Below, piece after piece: positions 25,213 through 33,131 of a stretch of DNA of 64,000 nt. The notes beneath the pieces are model-generated. The model had not been told where the DNA came from. It saw only the letters and a program-made list of their open reading frames with translations, and did no database searches. Source of the stretch: Anaerococcus urinomassiliensis (GTDB lineage Bacteria; Bacillota; Clostridia; Tissierellales; Peptoniphilaceae); assembly GCF_900128425.1 (NCBI RefSeq), contig NZ_LT635782.1, forward strand, positions 158,711 to 222,710, written 5' to 3'. The position numbers and the translations under genes were made by a program. Numbering within the stretch: position 1 is the stretch's first letter; every line of letters begins with the position of its first letter.

Positions 25213-26262
25213 ATGAAAAACAAATTTTTAAAACCTGCATTAGCACTGGCTCTTGCTTTATCAGTAGTTACACCAAGCGTGAAAACTTCATTTGCAGCTG
25301 ATACAAGTGCAAGTGAAACAAATGCAATTACATCTAAAGAAAAATATGAAAAGGCTTATAAAAATGCTATTGCTAGATTAGCTGAACTAAAAGAAGTAAA
25401 AAATTCAGTTAAATATATCAATGAAGCAAATAATGATAAGAAATATTTATTTGATGGAAGTCTAAAAGATTTTGAAAAAACAATAACAGAATATAGTCCA
25501 GAAAATGTTAAATCTTATGTTTCAGACAACGAATTTGATACTGCTACAAATACGATTAATGGCAAATTGTCAAAAGTTCTAGAAAAGTATTATAATTTGA
25601 CTGGTACAGAAGTAAATACACAAGAATTACGAGATTTATTCTATGATAATGCTAGTTTTAAAGCAAGCGATGCTTACAAAAATGCTAGCTTAAGCCAACA
25701 AAATTCTTATGAAAAAGCTATATCAATGGCAAAAACTGCCTTAAGCAAATATGAGAATATATCAACAACAGAATACAATGAAGCCCTAAAAGCTTTAAAA
25801 GATGCTCGTGGATCTATAAAAGAATTAGCAAATGTTAGCAAAGTAAAAGAAGAGCTAAAAGAGGAGATTAAAGAAGCTGGCAAGATTGACAAGGCTTTAT
25901 ATACAGAAAAATCTTACTTAGTGTTTAAAAAAGCCCTAGTTGCAGCTCAAACTACAGCAAATACTACAAATTCTACAAAAGAACAATATCAAACAAGCCT
26001 TGAAGCTCTTAAGGCTGCAAAAGATTCATTAGTTAAGGTTGATAGCGAAAAAGAAAAAGAGCTTAAGGCTCTTATAGTTGAACTTAAGAAATCTCTAGAA
26101 CAACACAGGATTCAAGCACAAGCTCTACGCTATCTACTAGAAACAAAACCAAAGACTATCAAAAGTGTAAAACCAAAACTAGAACAGCTACTAAAAGAGT
26201 CTAATGAATTGGTAAAGGAAACTCAAAAATTCCTTGATGACGTTGAAAACGTTCAAGGATAA
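25213..26262 (+). CDS. Secreted FIVAR-like helical protein 2 with shared module
   Basis: A 349-residue exported protein: signal peptide about 1-29 (VKTSFA-ADT), then long helical regions. Two stretches resemble FIVAR repeats found in Gram-positive adhesins (YEKAISMAKTALSKY with EYNEALKALKDAR, and YLVFKKALVAAQTTA with YQTSLEALKAAKDSL). The last 52 residues (298-349) carry the shared module: LLETKPKTIKS, KLEQLLKESNELVKE. No sortase motif. It has a strong GGAGAAG site. FIVAR regions often bind polysaccharide or matrix proteins; this is inference only. Confidence 0.77.
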   Translation: MKNKFLKPALALALALSVVTPSVKTSFAADTSASETNAITSKEKYEKAYKNAIARLAELKEVKNSVKYINEANNDKKYLFDGSLKDFEKTITEYSPENVKSYVSDNEFDTATNTINGKLSKVLEKYYNLTGTEVNTQELRDLFYDNASFKASDAYKNASLSQQNSYEKAISMAKTALSKYENISTTEYNEALKALKDARGSIKELANVSKVKEELKEEIKEAGKIDKALYTEKSYLVFKKALVAAQTTANTTNSTKEQYQTSLEALKAAKDSLVKVDSEKEKELKALIVELKKSLEQHRIQAQALRYLLETKPKTIKSVKPKLEQLLKESNELVKETQKFLDDVENVQG

Positions 26263-26295
26263 TATCCTAAGATTACCTTAAGATAGGAGTTAATA

Positions 26296-26835
26296 ATGAA
26301 ATTAAAAAATAAAATACTAAGCCTAGCCCTGGCTCTAGCATTTGTTCCGATGACCACTGGTTTTAGTAGTCAAAGCGTATCCTATGCAGCAGAAGAAACT
26401 GTAAATACTATAGAAAACCAAAGAGCAGAACTACAAAAGGCAGTAGATGCTTCTGTTAAGATTGTAAATTCTGAAGTTTACTTTTCTTATGCTAGTCAAG
26501 GGTTAAAAAGTGAATATGAAGCTGCCGTTTCTGATGGGGAACTTCAATTATCACGTCAAGATGCAACATATGAGGATCTAAGGCTAGCTACAAAGAGAAT
26601 AAATGATGCAGTAGACGCAATCTACAATGAAGCGAAATATACTGCCAATAGTATTCAAGTAAAAAACGGGCTAATAAAGGCAATAAACGATAACAAATTT
26701 CAAGTAGAAGTTGTAAACTCATTAATTAAGAATTATCCTAACACAATAAAGAACGTTAGATCAAAATTATTAAAGATAATTGAAGAATCAAACGCATACA
26801 TCAAAGAAGCAGAAACCCTATTAAAGACTTTATAA
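26296..26835 (+). CDS. Secreted protein 3 with shared module
   Basis: A 179-residue exported protein: signal peptide about 1-31 (SVSYA-AEE), a FIVAR-like helical stretch (YFSYASQGLKSEYEAAVSDG), and the shared module at the C-terminus, residues 134-179, with SLIKNYPNTIKN and IIEESNAYIKEAE. It lies 33 bases after gene 2 with its own ribosome-binding site. Function unknown. Confidence 0.75.
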   Translation: MKLKNKILSLALALAFVPMTTGFSSQSVSYAAEETVNTIENQRAELQKAVDASVKIVNSEVYFSYASQGLKSEYEAAVSDGELQLSRQDATYEDLRLATKRINDAVDAIYNEAKYTANSIQVKNGLIKAINDNKFQVEVVNSLIKNYPNTIKNVRSKLLKIIEESNAYIKEAETLLKTL

Positions 26836-26850
26836 AAAAAGGAGATTAAT

Positions 26851-27612
26851 ATGAAGAATATTAAAAAAGTATTGCCTATAGCATTAGTAGTTACATTTTC
26901 TTTTCTAGGAGGTGCTACTAGCCATTCTTTAGACAATGTAAGCTATGCATCACAAGGAGAGCTTTCTTATAGAAATACCATAAGCAGATTTGTTAGAGAA
27001 GATAGTACTTTTAGAGAAAGTGATGCCTACAAAAATTCTAATGATGGAGAAAAAACTGTATACAGAGTAAGCATTGGTTATGCAAAAGAATTACTAGAAA
27101 ATGAGTCTACAACAGAAGAACAATTTAAATCCGCAGCTCAAGAAGTATTCGAAGCTAGAAATCAAATAGAGGATACATCAAATCCATTAGAAGAAAAAGG
27201 TAAGCTAAAAGTTACTCTTAAACTTCAACTTTATCCAGCTAAGGAATTAATTTATAAGTCTCATGTAGGTGAATACAACCAAAAAGAATATGATAATCTA
27301 AGCCAAGCTTATGCCAAGGCACAAAATGTTTATAATGATAATGACGCAACAGATGCCGAGATAAAGGAAGCTACCAGTAATCTTAAAAATGCAGCTGATA
27401 CTTTTGTAAAAGAAAGCAACAGAAAAGCTCGTATCATTGACTTGGAAAACTCAATTGAAAAAAATAAAATGCAAATTAACGTTGCAGAAAATTTACTAAA
27501 GAACTATCCTAAAACAGTGAAAAATGTAGCTGAAAAGTTGAAAACAATGATAAAAGAATCAAAAGAACTTATCAAAGAATCTGAAATAGTTCTAAGTGAG
27601 CTTAAAAAATAA
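26851..27612 (+). CDS. Secreted FIVAR-like protein 4 with shared module
   Basis: A 253-residue exported protein: signal peptide about 1-33 (NVSYA-SQG) and a segment FRESDAYKNSNDGEKTVYRV that parallels FKASDAYKNASLSQQNSYEK in gene 2, so the two are paralogues in part. FIVAR-like EYNQKEYDNLSQAYAKAQ follows. The shared module is at 206-253 with LLKNYPKTVKN and MIKESKELIKESE. A GGAG site precedes the ATG and a terminator follows the stop. Confidence 0.75.
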   Translation: MKNIKKVLPIALVVTFSFLGGATSHSLDNVSYASQGELSYRNTISRFVREDSTFRESDAYKNSNDGEKTVYRVSIGYAKELLENESTTEEQFKSAAQEVFEARNQIEDTSNPLEEKGKLKVTLKLQLYPAKELIYKSHVGEYNQKEYDNLSQAYAKAQNVYNDNDATDAEIKEATSNLKNAADTFVKESNRKARIIDLENSIEKNKMQINVAENLLKNYPKTVKNVAEKLKTMIKESKELIKESEIVLSELKK

Positions 27613-27626
27613 TAAGTTTAACATGA

Positions 27627-27650
27627 AAAGTCCCCTTAAGGGGATTTTTT
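27627..27650 (+). terminator. Terminator after secreted protein 4
   Basis: AGTCCCC and GGGGATT form a tight stem with a four-base loop and a T run. Confidence 0.85.
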
Positions 27651-27729
27651 ATTTACAGGCCTTTATAAATCTTACAAAAATTGTATACTTAATATAATAA
27701 TGTAATTTAACAATTTAGTGAGGATGTAT

Positions 27730-28845
27730 ATGAAAAGAAAGCTTTTAACTTTATCCCTATCCCTGGCCATGACTTTTGGCTGGTGTTCAATGAATATAAA
27801 TCCTGCCTACGCTATATCAAATGAAGAACTAGCAGAAAATCTCGATCCTTCACCATTAGAATATCAGGTAGCGGCAGCAGAATATCTACTAAAAAATTTC
27901 CCGCGTACTGTTTCCGGTAAAACTAGAGTTAAGATAAAAAGACTACTTGCTGAATCAGAGCAAATCTTAAAACAAGTATACGAATTTAAGAGTAAATACG
28001 GCCCAAAAGACAATACAAATATTAGGGTAAAGAATCAAATAAAGGCAAATCTTGACAAGAGAAATGAAAAATTTGTAGTAAATGTTAACTCTTACTCAAA
28101 TAACAAGCAATTGACAGACTGGTTCTTGGAAACTGCCAAAGAAGACTGGTATTTTTACTATAGTATGTATGACAAGGCAAATGTGTCTACCAAGTACAAT
28201 CCAAATAAATCCAAGGCTGGCAAGGTTTATGTCGACTCAGCAACCTATTCTGTAATCTACAGGGAAGGAAATGAGTCAGAAAGAATGGTCGAAGATTTTG
28301 CCAATCAATGGGTTAGCGAAAATATCAGTCCAAGCGACAGTGACTATCAAAAAGCACTCAAAATCCACGACTTTATTGTAAAAAGAAACTTTTACAATAG
28401 GGGCGATAGCAATGATATGAGCGGAGGATACTCCATCCACCACCCATCAAGTATCCTATTTGGCAATGGTGGAGTTTGCAACGCCTATGCAACTTTATTT
28501 GATAAGCTAGGAACTAAGGCAGGCCTTGACGTGCGCTATGCAACTGGTTTTTCAAAGAAGACAGGGGAAGCTCATATTTGGAATATGGTCAAGATAGATG
28601 GATATTGGTTTAACATAGATACAACATGGGATGACCCGACCATAACATTTTCTGATGGTTATGTTGAAAATATAGAAGATTTTGTAATTTACGATTATTT
28701 CCTAAAAAGCGATAGGGAAATTGAAGCTTCAAGAAGTATAGATGAAGATATCAATAGACCAAGGGGAAATTCAACTATAAATACTGGACTTAAGAAATCT
28801 GTTATCAGAGAGATTGACGGTAAGTATAGAGTTGTAAATGACTAA
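27730..28845 (+). CDS. Secreted transglutaminase-like protein 5 with shared module at its N-terminus
   Basis: A 371-residue exported protein. A signal peptide (about 1-28, PAYA-ISN) is followed directly by the shared module at 44-86 (YLLKNFPRTVSG, LLAESEQILK). The C-terminal half is a transglutaminase-like papain-fold domain with the triad Cys250 (GGVCNAYA), His282 (AHIWN) and Asp297 (NIDTTWDDP). Such domains cut, cross-link or amidate surface proteins or peptidoglycan peptides. I chose the ATG at 27730, six bases after AGTGAGG; a GTG and an ATG lie just upstream in frame. The shared module suggests it acts in the same place as, or on, the four preceding proteins. Confidence 0.83.
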   Translation: MKRKLLTLSLSLAMTFGWCSMNINPAYAISNEELAENLDPSPLEYQVAAAEYLLKNFPRTVSGKTRVKIKRLLAESEQILKQVYEFKSKYGPKDNTNIRVKNQIKANLDKRNEKFVVNVNSYSNNKQLTDWFLETAKEDWYFYYSMYDKANVSTKYNPNKSKAGKVYVDSATYSVIYREGNESERMVEDFANQWVSENISPSDSDYQKALKIHDFIVKRNFYNRGDSNDMSGGYSIHHPSSILFGNGGVCNAYATLFDKLGTKAGLDVRYATGFSKKTGEAHIWNMVKIDGYWFNIDTTWDDPTITFSDGYVENIEDFVIYDYFLKSDREIEASRSIDEDINRPRGNSTINTGLKKSVIREIDGKYRVVND

Positions 28846-28850
28846 AAAAT

Positions 28851-28885
28851 AAGGTTAGCCTACAAAATATGTAGCTAACCTTTTT
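28851..28885. terminator. Bidirectional terminator between secreted cluster and mnmM
   Basis: AAGGTTAGC-CTAC pairs with GTA-GCTAACCTT, with A residues on the left and T residues on the right, so it can serve both convergent genes. Confidence 0.85.
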
Positions 28886-28891
28886 CTATGA

Positions 28892-29434
28892 TTATTTTTT
28901 GCCTACCATGTATACATATGGGGGCATATTTTTTTGGTTTTTGTAGGAGAGTTCAAGGACTACAAATTTTTTCTGGTCTAGATTTCCTAAATATATTTCT
29001 AGGCTTTGACTTTCTAAGAGACCCTCCTTGTGGCCTGGGTAGACTGTAATAAGGACATTGCCATTTTTTGCCAGTAAATTTAGGACCTTTTCTAAGCTCT
29101 CTAGGGTAGAAGCTTCTTTTGTGGTGATATTTTTATCTCCCCTTGGCAAGTAACCTAGGTTATATAGGGCCAAATCAATCTCTTCTCTTATGTATTTATC
29201 AATATTGGCATGACTATCTAGGATAAATTTAAAATCATCTCTATTTCCTATGAGGGCTTCTGTATTCTTCTTAGCTTCTTTTTGGATATCAAAGGCATAG
29301 AGGATTTTTGGATTAAGATTTTCCAAAATAAACTTACTATCATAACCATTGCCAGCTGTCATATCTACAGCAATATTGATATTTTTTTCTCTTTTTAAAA
29401 TTTCTTTTACAAGTTCTGTAGTTTTTTCAATCAT
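28892..29434 (-). CDS. mnmM: tRNA wobble-uridine methyltransferase MnmM (YtqB-like)
   Basis: A 180-residue Rossmann-fold methyltransferase. The SAM motif is AVDMTAGNGYDSKFI (residues 22-36), followed by AFDIQ and the catalytic-region LYNLGYLPRGDK. It matches the YtqB family, shown in Gram-positive bacteria to methylate the 5-aminomethyl group of tRNA wobble uridine (mnm5s2U). The C-terminal NMPPYVYMVGKK is also family-typical. Its start overlaps the stop of the protease gene by one base (TAATG), so it is translated with the regulator-protease pair. Confidence 0.83.
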   Translation of the reverse strand: MIEKTTELVKEILKREKNINIAVDMTAGNGYDSKFILENLNPKILYAFDIQKEAKKNTEALIGNRDDFKFILDSHANIDKYIREEIDLALYNLGYLPRGDKNITTKEASTLESLEKVLNLLAKNGNVLITVYPGHKEGLLESQSLEIYLGNLDQKKFVVLELSYKNQKNMPPYVYMVGKK

Positions 29435-29979
29435 TAGTAATTACCAAAATTTTCATTGTTGCCATCAATTTGAGTAAAAAACTTTGAGTCTGCTTCATTT
29501 TTTACAATAGGCATACCCATCCTATGCATTTCATTGAGCTTAAAAATCATAAGATTGACGTTTACATCGTAAAGACTTGCCAGCTCATTGTAAGTATAAC
29601 CTTGTTTTATGTCATCTATGAGGGAGTCTTCGTTTATCAAGAGATGGGCTGCAAAGATATTTGCTTCTATCTCCATATCGGTTTTTATATCAAAAAGTTG
29701 GTATTCTGCAAGGCCATCCTTGACTTCATCCCTGTGGTAGAAGTCGTGGCCTAGCTCGTGGGCCAAAACCATATTTAGGATTGGATCTCCCACATAGGGA
29801 TTGTAGAAAACAAAACGGTTTCTCTTTATAATTTTATACATGCCCAAAAGTTTTGTCCTGGTAGAAAAGGGCAAGAGAAATACTCCACGATCTTCTAGGA
29901 TTTCTTTGGGATCTCGACTTTTGTGTTTTTTTATTAAGTTTTTTGTATCCAAATAAATTTTATCATATGATACAGGCAT
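29434..29979 (-). CDS. ImmA/IrrE-family metallopeptidase
   Basis: A 181-residue protein of the DUF955 family with zinc motif HELGH (residues 74-78) and the downstream helix MEIEANIFAAHLL carrying the third ligand. Family members cleave a neighbouring XRE repressor: ImmA cuts ImmR in ICEBs1, and IrrE/PprI cuts DdrO in Deinococcus after DNA damage. Here the gene directly follows an XRE regulator (no gap) and both are divergent from dinB, the arrangement expected of such a switch. Confidence 0.88.
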   Translation of the reverse strand: MPVSYDKIYLDTKNLIKKHKSRDPKEILEDRGVFLLPFSTRTKLLGMYKIIKRNRFVFYNPYVGDPILNMVLAHELGHDFYHRDEVKDGLAEYQLFDIKTDMEIEANIFAAHLLINEDSLIDDIKQGYTYNELASLYDVNVNLMIFKLNEMHRMGMPIVKNEADSKFFTQIDGNNENFGNY

Positions 29980-30381
29980 CTATTTTCCCTTGTTTGGTGA
30001 ATATTTTTTGTTTTCTGTCTTGGCTATATAGTAGGCTTCGCTGATGGCATCTAGTATTGCCTTTTTGTCCTTTTCTGGGACTTCGCCCCCGGCCATAAGG
30101 CCTATTACTCCTCTTACCATTTCTTCTGCATCTTTTGCTCCTACACTACCATAGCGTTCTCTGGCTGATAGGATGAAATCTTCCTCATCTGTAACCAAAT
30201 AATCGTGGGTGGTATCCAAGGCTTCTGCTAGGGCATCGTAAGTCTTCCTATATCTTGGCTTACTTTGGCCAGATTCGTATCTTGATATAGTTTTGAGGGA
30301 AACATGGCAATAATTTGCCAATTCTTCCTGGGTCATATTTTTACTTTCTCTTAGTTCTTTTAATTTTTTTGCAAATGGCAT
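29980..30381 (-). CDS. XRE-family transcriptional regulator
   Basis: A 133-residue protein with an N-terminal HTH (residues 5-60: KLKELRESKNMTQEELANYC then SLKTISRYESGQSKPRYRK) and a C-terminal helical part. It is the first gene of a regulator-protease-mnmM unit and divergent from dinB. Its likely operators are the palindromes in the shared upstream region. It is a good candidate substrate of the adjacent protease. An AAGGAGAAA site precedes the ATG. Confidence 0.88.
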   Translation of the reverse strand: MPFAKKLKELRESKNMTQEELANYCHVSLKTISRYESGQSKPRYRKTYDALAEALDTTHDYLVTDEEDFILSARERYGSVGAKDAEEMVRGVIGLMAGGEVPEKDKKAILDAISEAYYIAKTENKKYSPNKGK

Positions 30382-30395
30382 TGTTTCTCCTTGTG

Positions 30396-30450
30396 GTCAT
30401 TTAATGACTAAAAATTTCCTGTTGACATAAGACGGTAAATGTCTTACAAT
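30396..30450 (+). promoter_or_regulatory. Divergent xre/dinB control region: promoter with palindromic operators
   Basis: A near-ideal promoter for dinB, TTGACA (30422-30427), 17-base spacer, TACAAT (30445-30450), has the perfect inverted repeat TAAGAC-N7-GTCTTA (30428-30446) covering its spacer. Overlapping it, GACAT-N10-ATGTC (30424-30443) can also be read. A separate palindrome GTCATT-T-AATGAC (30396-30408) sits just before the xre ribosome-binding site. These are probable operators of the XRE protein. Confidence 0.65.
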
Positions 30451-30517
30451 AGTCTCAAAAGTCGTTTGTTGTCTATATTATACATTCAAAGTCTAAGAAT
30501 ATCAATAGGAGTTTTTG

Positions 30518-31759
30518 ATGAAAAGAGTAATTTTACATTCAGATATGAACGCTTGCTATGCATCCATAGAAGCAAAATTAAATCCAGCCCTTAAAGGAAT
30601 CCCAATGGCTGTAGCAGGAAATCCTGCAAACCGTCATGGAATAATACTTGCCAAAAGTGAGAAGGCAAAAAAGATGGGAGTAAAGACAGGAGAGCCTATT
30701 TGGCAGGCAATGAGCAAGTGTCCTAATCTTACCATAGTTCCACCCCACTATGAAGAATATTTGAGACACTCAAAGATGGCTAGAGCCATTTACTACGAGT
30801 ACACCAACCAGGTCGAGCCCTTTGGCCTTGATGAGTGCTATTTGGATGTGACAGGATCCATTCACTTATTTGGATCTGGGGAAGAAATAGCAGAAGAGAT
30901 TAGAAAGAGAATGAAAGAAGAAATAGGCATAAGTGTAAGTGTTGGAGTAAGTTTTTGTAAAATTTTTGCAAAATTAGGCAGTGATATGAAAAAGCCTGAC
31001 GCCACAACTGTAATAAGCGAAGAAAATTTCAGAAAAAAAGTTTGGCCACTTCCTGTTAGTGATATGGTAGGCATAGGACCTGCCACAGAGAGAAAATTAA
31101 ATAAAATTGGTATATTTACTCTGGGTGATATTAGCCAGGCACCAGTTAATATTATGAAAAATTTGCTGGGGGTAAATGGTGTTTACCTATGGCAATATTG
31201 TAATGGTATGGACATAAGGCCTGTCATCGACCGTGACCACAAAGAAGCTATCAAATCCATAGGTAATAGCTCTACAACAAGAAGAGATCTAAATAGTGAC
31301 GAGGAAGTCTTAAGCGTCCTCCAAGAGCTATCCTTTTCTGTCTCAAGAAGGCTTAGAGAGGCAGAACTTGAGGCCATGGGGGTTGAAGTTTTTATTAGAA
31401 ATAGTGAGCTACAAAGTTTCAATTTTTCAAAAAAAATAAATATGGCAAGTCAATCGTCAATAATCTTAGTAAGGGAAGCTATGGAACTTTTCAAAGAAAA
31501 ATACCGCTGGGCCTTTCCGGTCAGAGCAGTAGGTATTCGTGCCATCAACCTTAGAGGCCAGGGAGGAGGCAGCCAAATGGACGTTTTTTTAAACCATGAG
31601 AAGTTTCAAAAAAGTGAAGATGTTGATACTGCCTTATACAAGATTAGAAAAAAATATGGCAAAAACTCCATAACCTTTGCAGCCCTAAAGAGAGATATAG
31701 GGCTTCCAAGTGATATGACTGAAATAGTAACTCTACCAAGTAGGCATTATAATATGTAA
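30518..31759 (+). CDS. dinB: DNA polymerase IV (Y-family, DinB)
   Basis: A 413-residue translesion polymerase. The palm begins with ILHSDMNACYASIE, with the first catalytic Asp, and the second pair lies in GLDECYLDVTGS near residue 105. HhH sequence GIGPATERKLNKIGI (near 185) and a little-finger domain follow. It copies damaged DNA with low fidelity. The ATG at 30518 follows a TAGGAG site; a TTG directly before it is less likely. It is divergent from the XRE-protease pair and has a strong, palindrome-covered promoter, suggesting damage-inducible expression. Confidence 0.92.
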   Translation: MKRVILHSDMNACYASIEAKLNPALKGIPMAVAGNPANRHGIILAKSEKAKKMGVKTGEPIWQAMSKCPNLTIVPPHYEEYLRHSKMARAIYYEYTNQVEPFGLDECYLDVTGSIHLFGSGEEIAEEIRKRMKEEIGISVSVGVSFCKIFAKLGSDMKKPDATTVISEENFRKKVWPLPVSDMVGIGPATERKLNKIGIFTLGDISQAPVNIMKNLLGVNGVYLWQYCNGMDIRPVIDRDHKEAIKSIGNSSTTRRDLNSDEEVLSVLQELSFSVSRRLREAELEAMGVEVFIRNSELQSFNFSKKINMASQSSIILVREAMELFKEKYRWAFPVRAVGIRAINLRGQGGGSQMDVFLNHEKFQKSEDVDTALYKIRKKYGKNSITFAALKRDIGLPSDMTEIVTLPSRHYNM

Positions 31760-31798
31760 ATGGGTAGAAATATATAAAGTAAGTAAAAGAGGTGAGTG

Positions 31799-32227
31799 AT
31801 GGCATTTGATAGAAGAAATTATCCAAACTCAATGAAAAACTTGGACAAGGTAATAAGAGATAAGGCAATAGACATTGCCAATGCTATGTTAGAAGATGGC
31901 TATGACGAAGACAATGCCATCCCCATAGCCATAGCCCAAGCCAAAGATTGGGCAAGTGATGCTAGAAAGGATGAAAAAGAGCAAATACGCAAAAAAGATT
32001 TGAAAGATCACAAGAAATCTGAAGGAAAAAGCGGAGCAAGACTCCAAGATGCCGATGTAGAAGTTTCCTACAATCACGATAAGGAAAAGTGGCAAGTCAA
32101 ATCAAAGGGAGCAGATCAAGTAGAAGGCTACTATGATAAAAAGCAAACAGCTAAGAAACGAGCAGAAGAAATAGCAGAAAATCGTGAAAGCAAAGTAATA
32201 ACAAAAACAAAGGAAGGATCAAAATGA
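31799..32227 (+). CDS. YdaT-like protein with C-terminal DUF2188 domain
   Basis: A 142-residue hydrophilic protein. The first half (NYPNSMKNLDKVIRDKAIDI, ANAMLEDGYDEDNAIPIAIA) matches the N-terminus of Bacillus YdaT-like proteins, and the second half (VSYNHDKEKWQVKSKGADQV, KKQTAKKRAEEIAEN) matches DUF2188. The middle is highly Lys/Asp-rich. Function unknown. I chose ATG 31799 behind AGAGGTG; a GTG immediately upstream is in frame. It overlaps the next gene by four bases. Confidence 0.72.
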   Translation: MAFDRRNYPNSMKNLDKVIRDKAIDIANAMLEDGYDEDNAIPIAIAQAKDWASDARKDEKEQIRKKDLKDHKKSEGKSGARLQDADVEVSYNHDKEKWQVKSKGADQVEGYYDKKQTAKKRAEEIAENRESKVITKTKEGSK

Positions 32228-32634
32228 GTGAATTAAGTAATATTGTAAACGAATACCTAAAAGATAAAAACTACAACATAGACCAATTATCAGATGAAAT
32301 GGACAAGTTAAAAATTGATGTAATAAAAAACTACCTAGACAATTCAGCAAGTGAGAAGACATTTGTAATCAAAAGAAGCGGGAACATAGAAGAATATTCA
32401 TTCGATAAGCTAATAAGATCCATAAAAAATGCTGCAGATGAAAACAAACAACAACTAAACACATCAGATATTGAAATATTGATAAAAGACGTTGAAAAAA
32501 GCATGAAAGAAAGGAATAGAAAAGTATTTAGAACAGATGAAATAAAAGAATATGTCAAAAATGCCTTAGTAAACGAAGGCTACAGCCAAATTTATGATTC
32601 TTACGTTCACTACGTACAAAATCAATACAACTAA
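32224..32634 (+). CDS. Stand-alone ATP-cone domain protein
   Basis: A 136-residue protein. Residues about 45-130 form an ATP-cone: FVIKRSGNIEEYSFDKLIRS, followed by SDIEILIKDVEKSM and TDEIKEYVKNALVNEGY. ATP-cones are nucleotide-sensing domains of ribonucleotide reductases and of the repressor NrdR. Here no reductase and no NrdR zinc ribbon is attached; the N-terminal 45 residues are an unrecognised helical segment. It may be a free nucleotide sensor. Translationally coupled to the preceding gene, 14 bases before rlmH. Confidence 0.75.
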   Translation: MSELSNIVNEYLKDKNYNIDQLSDEMDKLKIDVIKNYLDNSASEKTFVIKRSGNIEEYSFDKLIRSIKNAADENKQQLNTSDIEILIKDVEKSMKERNRKVFRTDEIKEYVKNALVNEGYSQIYDSYVHYVQNQYN

Positions 32635-32648
32635 AGCTAAGGAATAAA

Positions 32649-33131
32649 ATGGACATAAAAATTATAGCAGTAGGAAAAATTAAAGAAAAATTTTACAAAG
32701 ATGCCATAGAAGAATACTTAAAAAGAATGCAAGCCTACAACAAGGTAGAGATAATAGAAGTAGCAGACGAAATGGCAGCAGAAAACCTATCAGAAAAAGA
32801 ACTAGAACAAGTCAAAGAAAAAGAAGGGGAGCGAATACTAGGCAAAATAAGCAAAGAAGACTATGTAGTAAGCCTAGAAATTCTAGGCAAGCAAATTGAC
32901 AGCATAGAATTTGCCAAATTCATAGAAAACGAAATGGCCGAAGGCTTAGGCAGAAACCTAGTATTCATAATAGGAGGCTCAAATGGCCTAGCAAAAAAAG
33001 TAAGCCAAAGATCCAACAAAAAACTATCCTTCGGAAAAATGACCTACCCCCATCAACTGATGAGAGTAATACTAACAGAACAAATATACAGGGCCTACAG
33101 GATAATAAATGGACATCCGTATCATAAGTAG
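32649..33131 (+). CDS. rlmH: 23S rRNA (pseudouridine1915-N3)-methyltransferase RlmH
   Basis: A 160-residue SPOUT methyltransferase starting MDIKIIAVGKIKEKFYKDAI, with the knot sequences FIIGGSNGLAKKV and MTYPHQLMRVILTEQIYRAY, ending in GHPYHK, a family hallmark. It methylates helix 69 pseudouridine on assembled ribosomes. The gene ends directly at the start of a structured tandem repeat array. Confidence 0.95.
   Translation: MDIKIIAVGKIKEKFYKDAIEEYLKRMQAYNKVEIIEVADEMAAENLSEKELEQVKEKEGERILGKISKEDYVVSLEILGKQIDSIEFAKFIENEMAEGLGRNLVFIIGGSNGLAKKVSQRSNKKLSFGKMTYPHQLMRVILTEQIYRAYRIINGHPYHK

Noticed and set aside
25213..26262. LPxTG-anchored adhesin
   Set aside because: No LPxTG-like motif, hydrophobic C-terminal segment or positively charged tail is present in any of the five secreted proteins.
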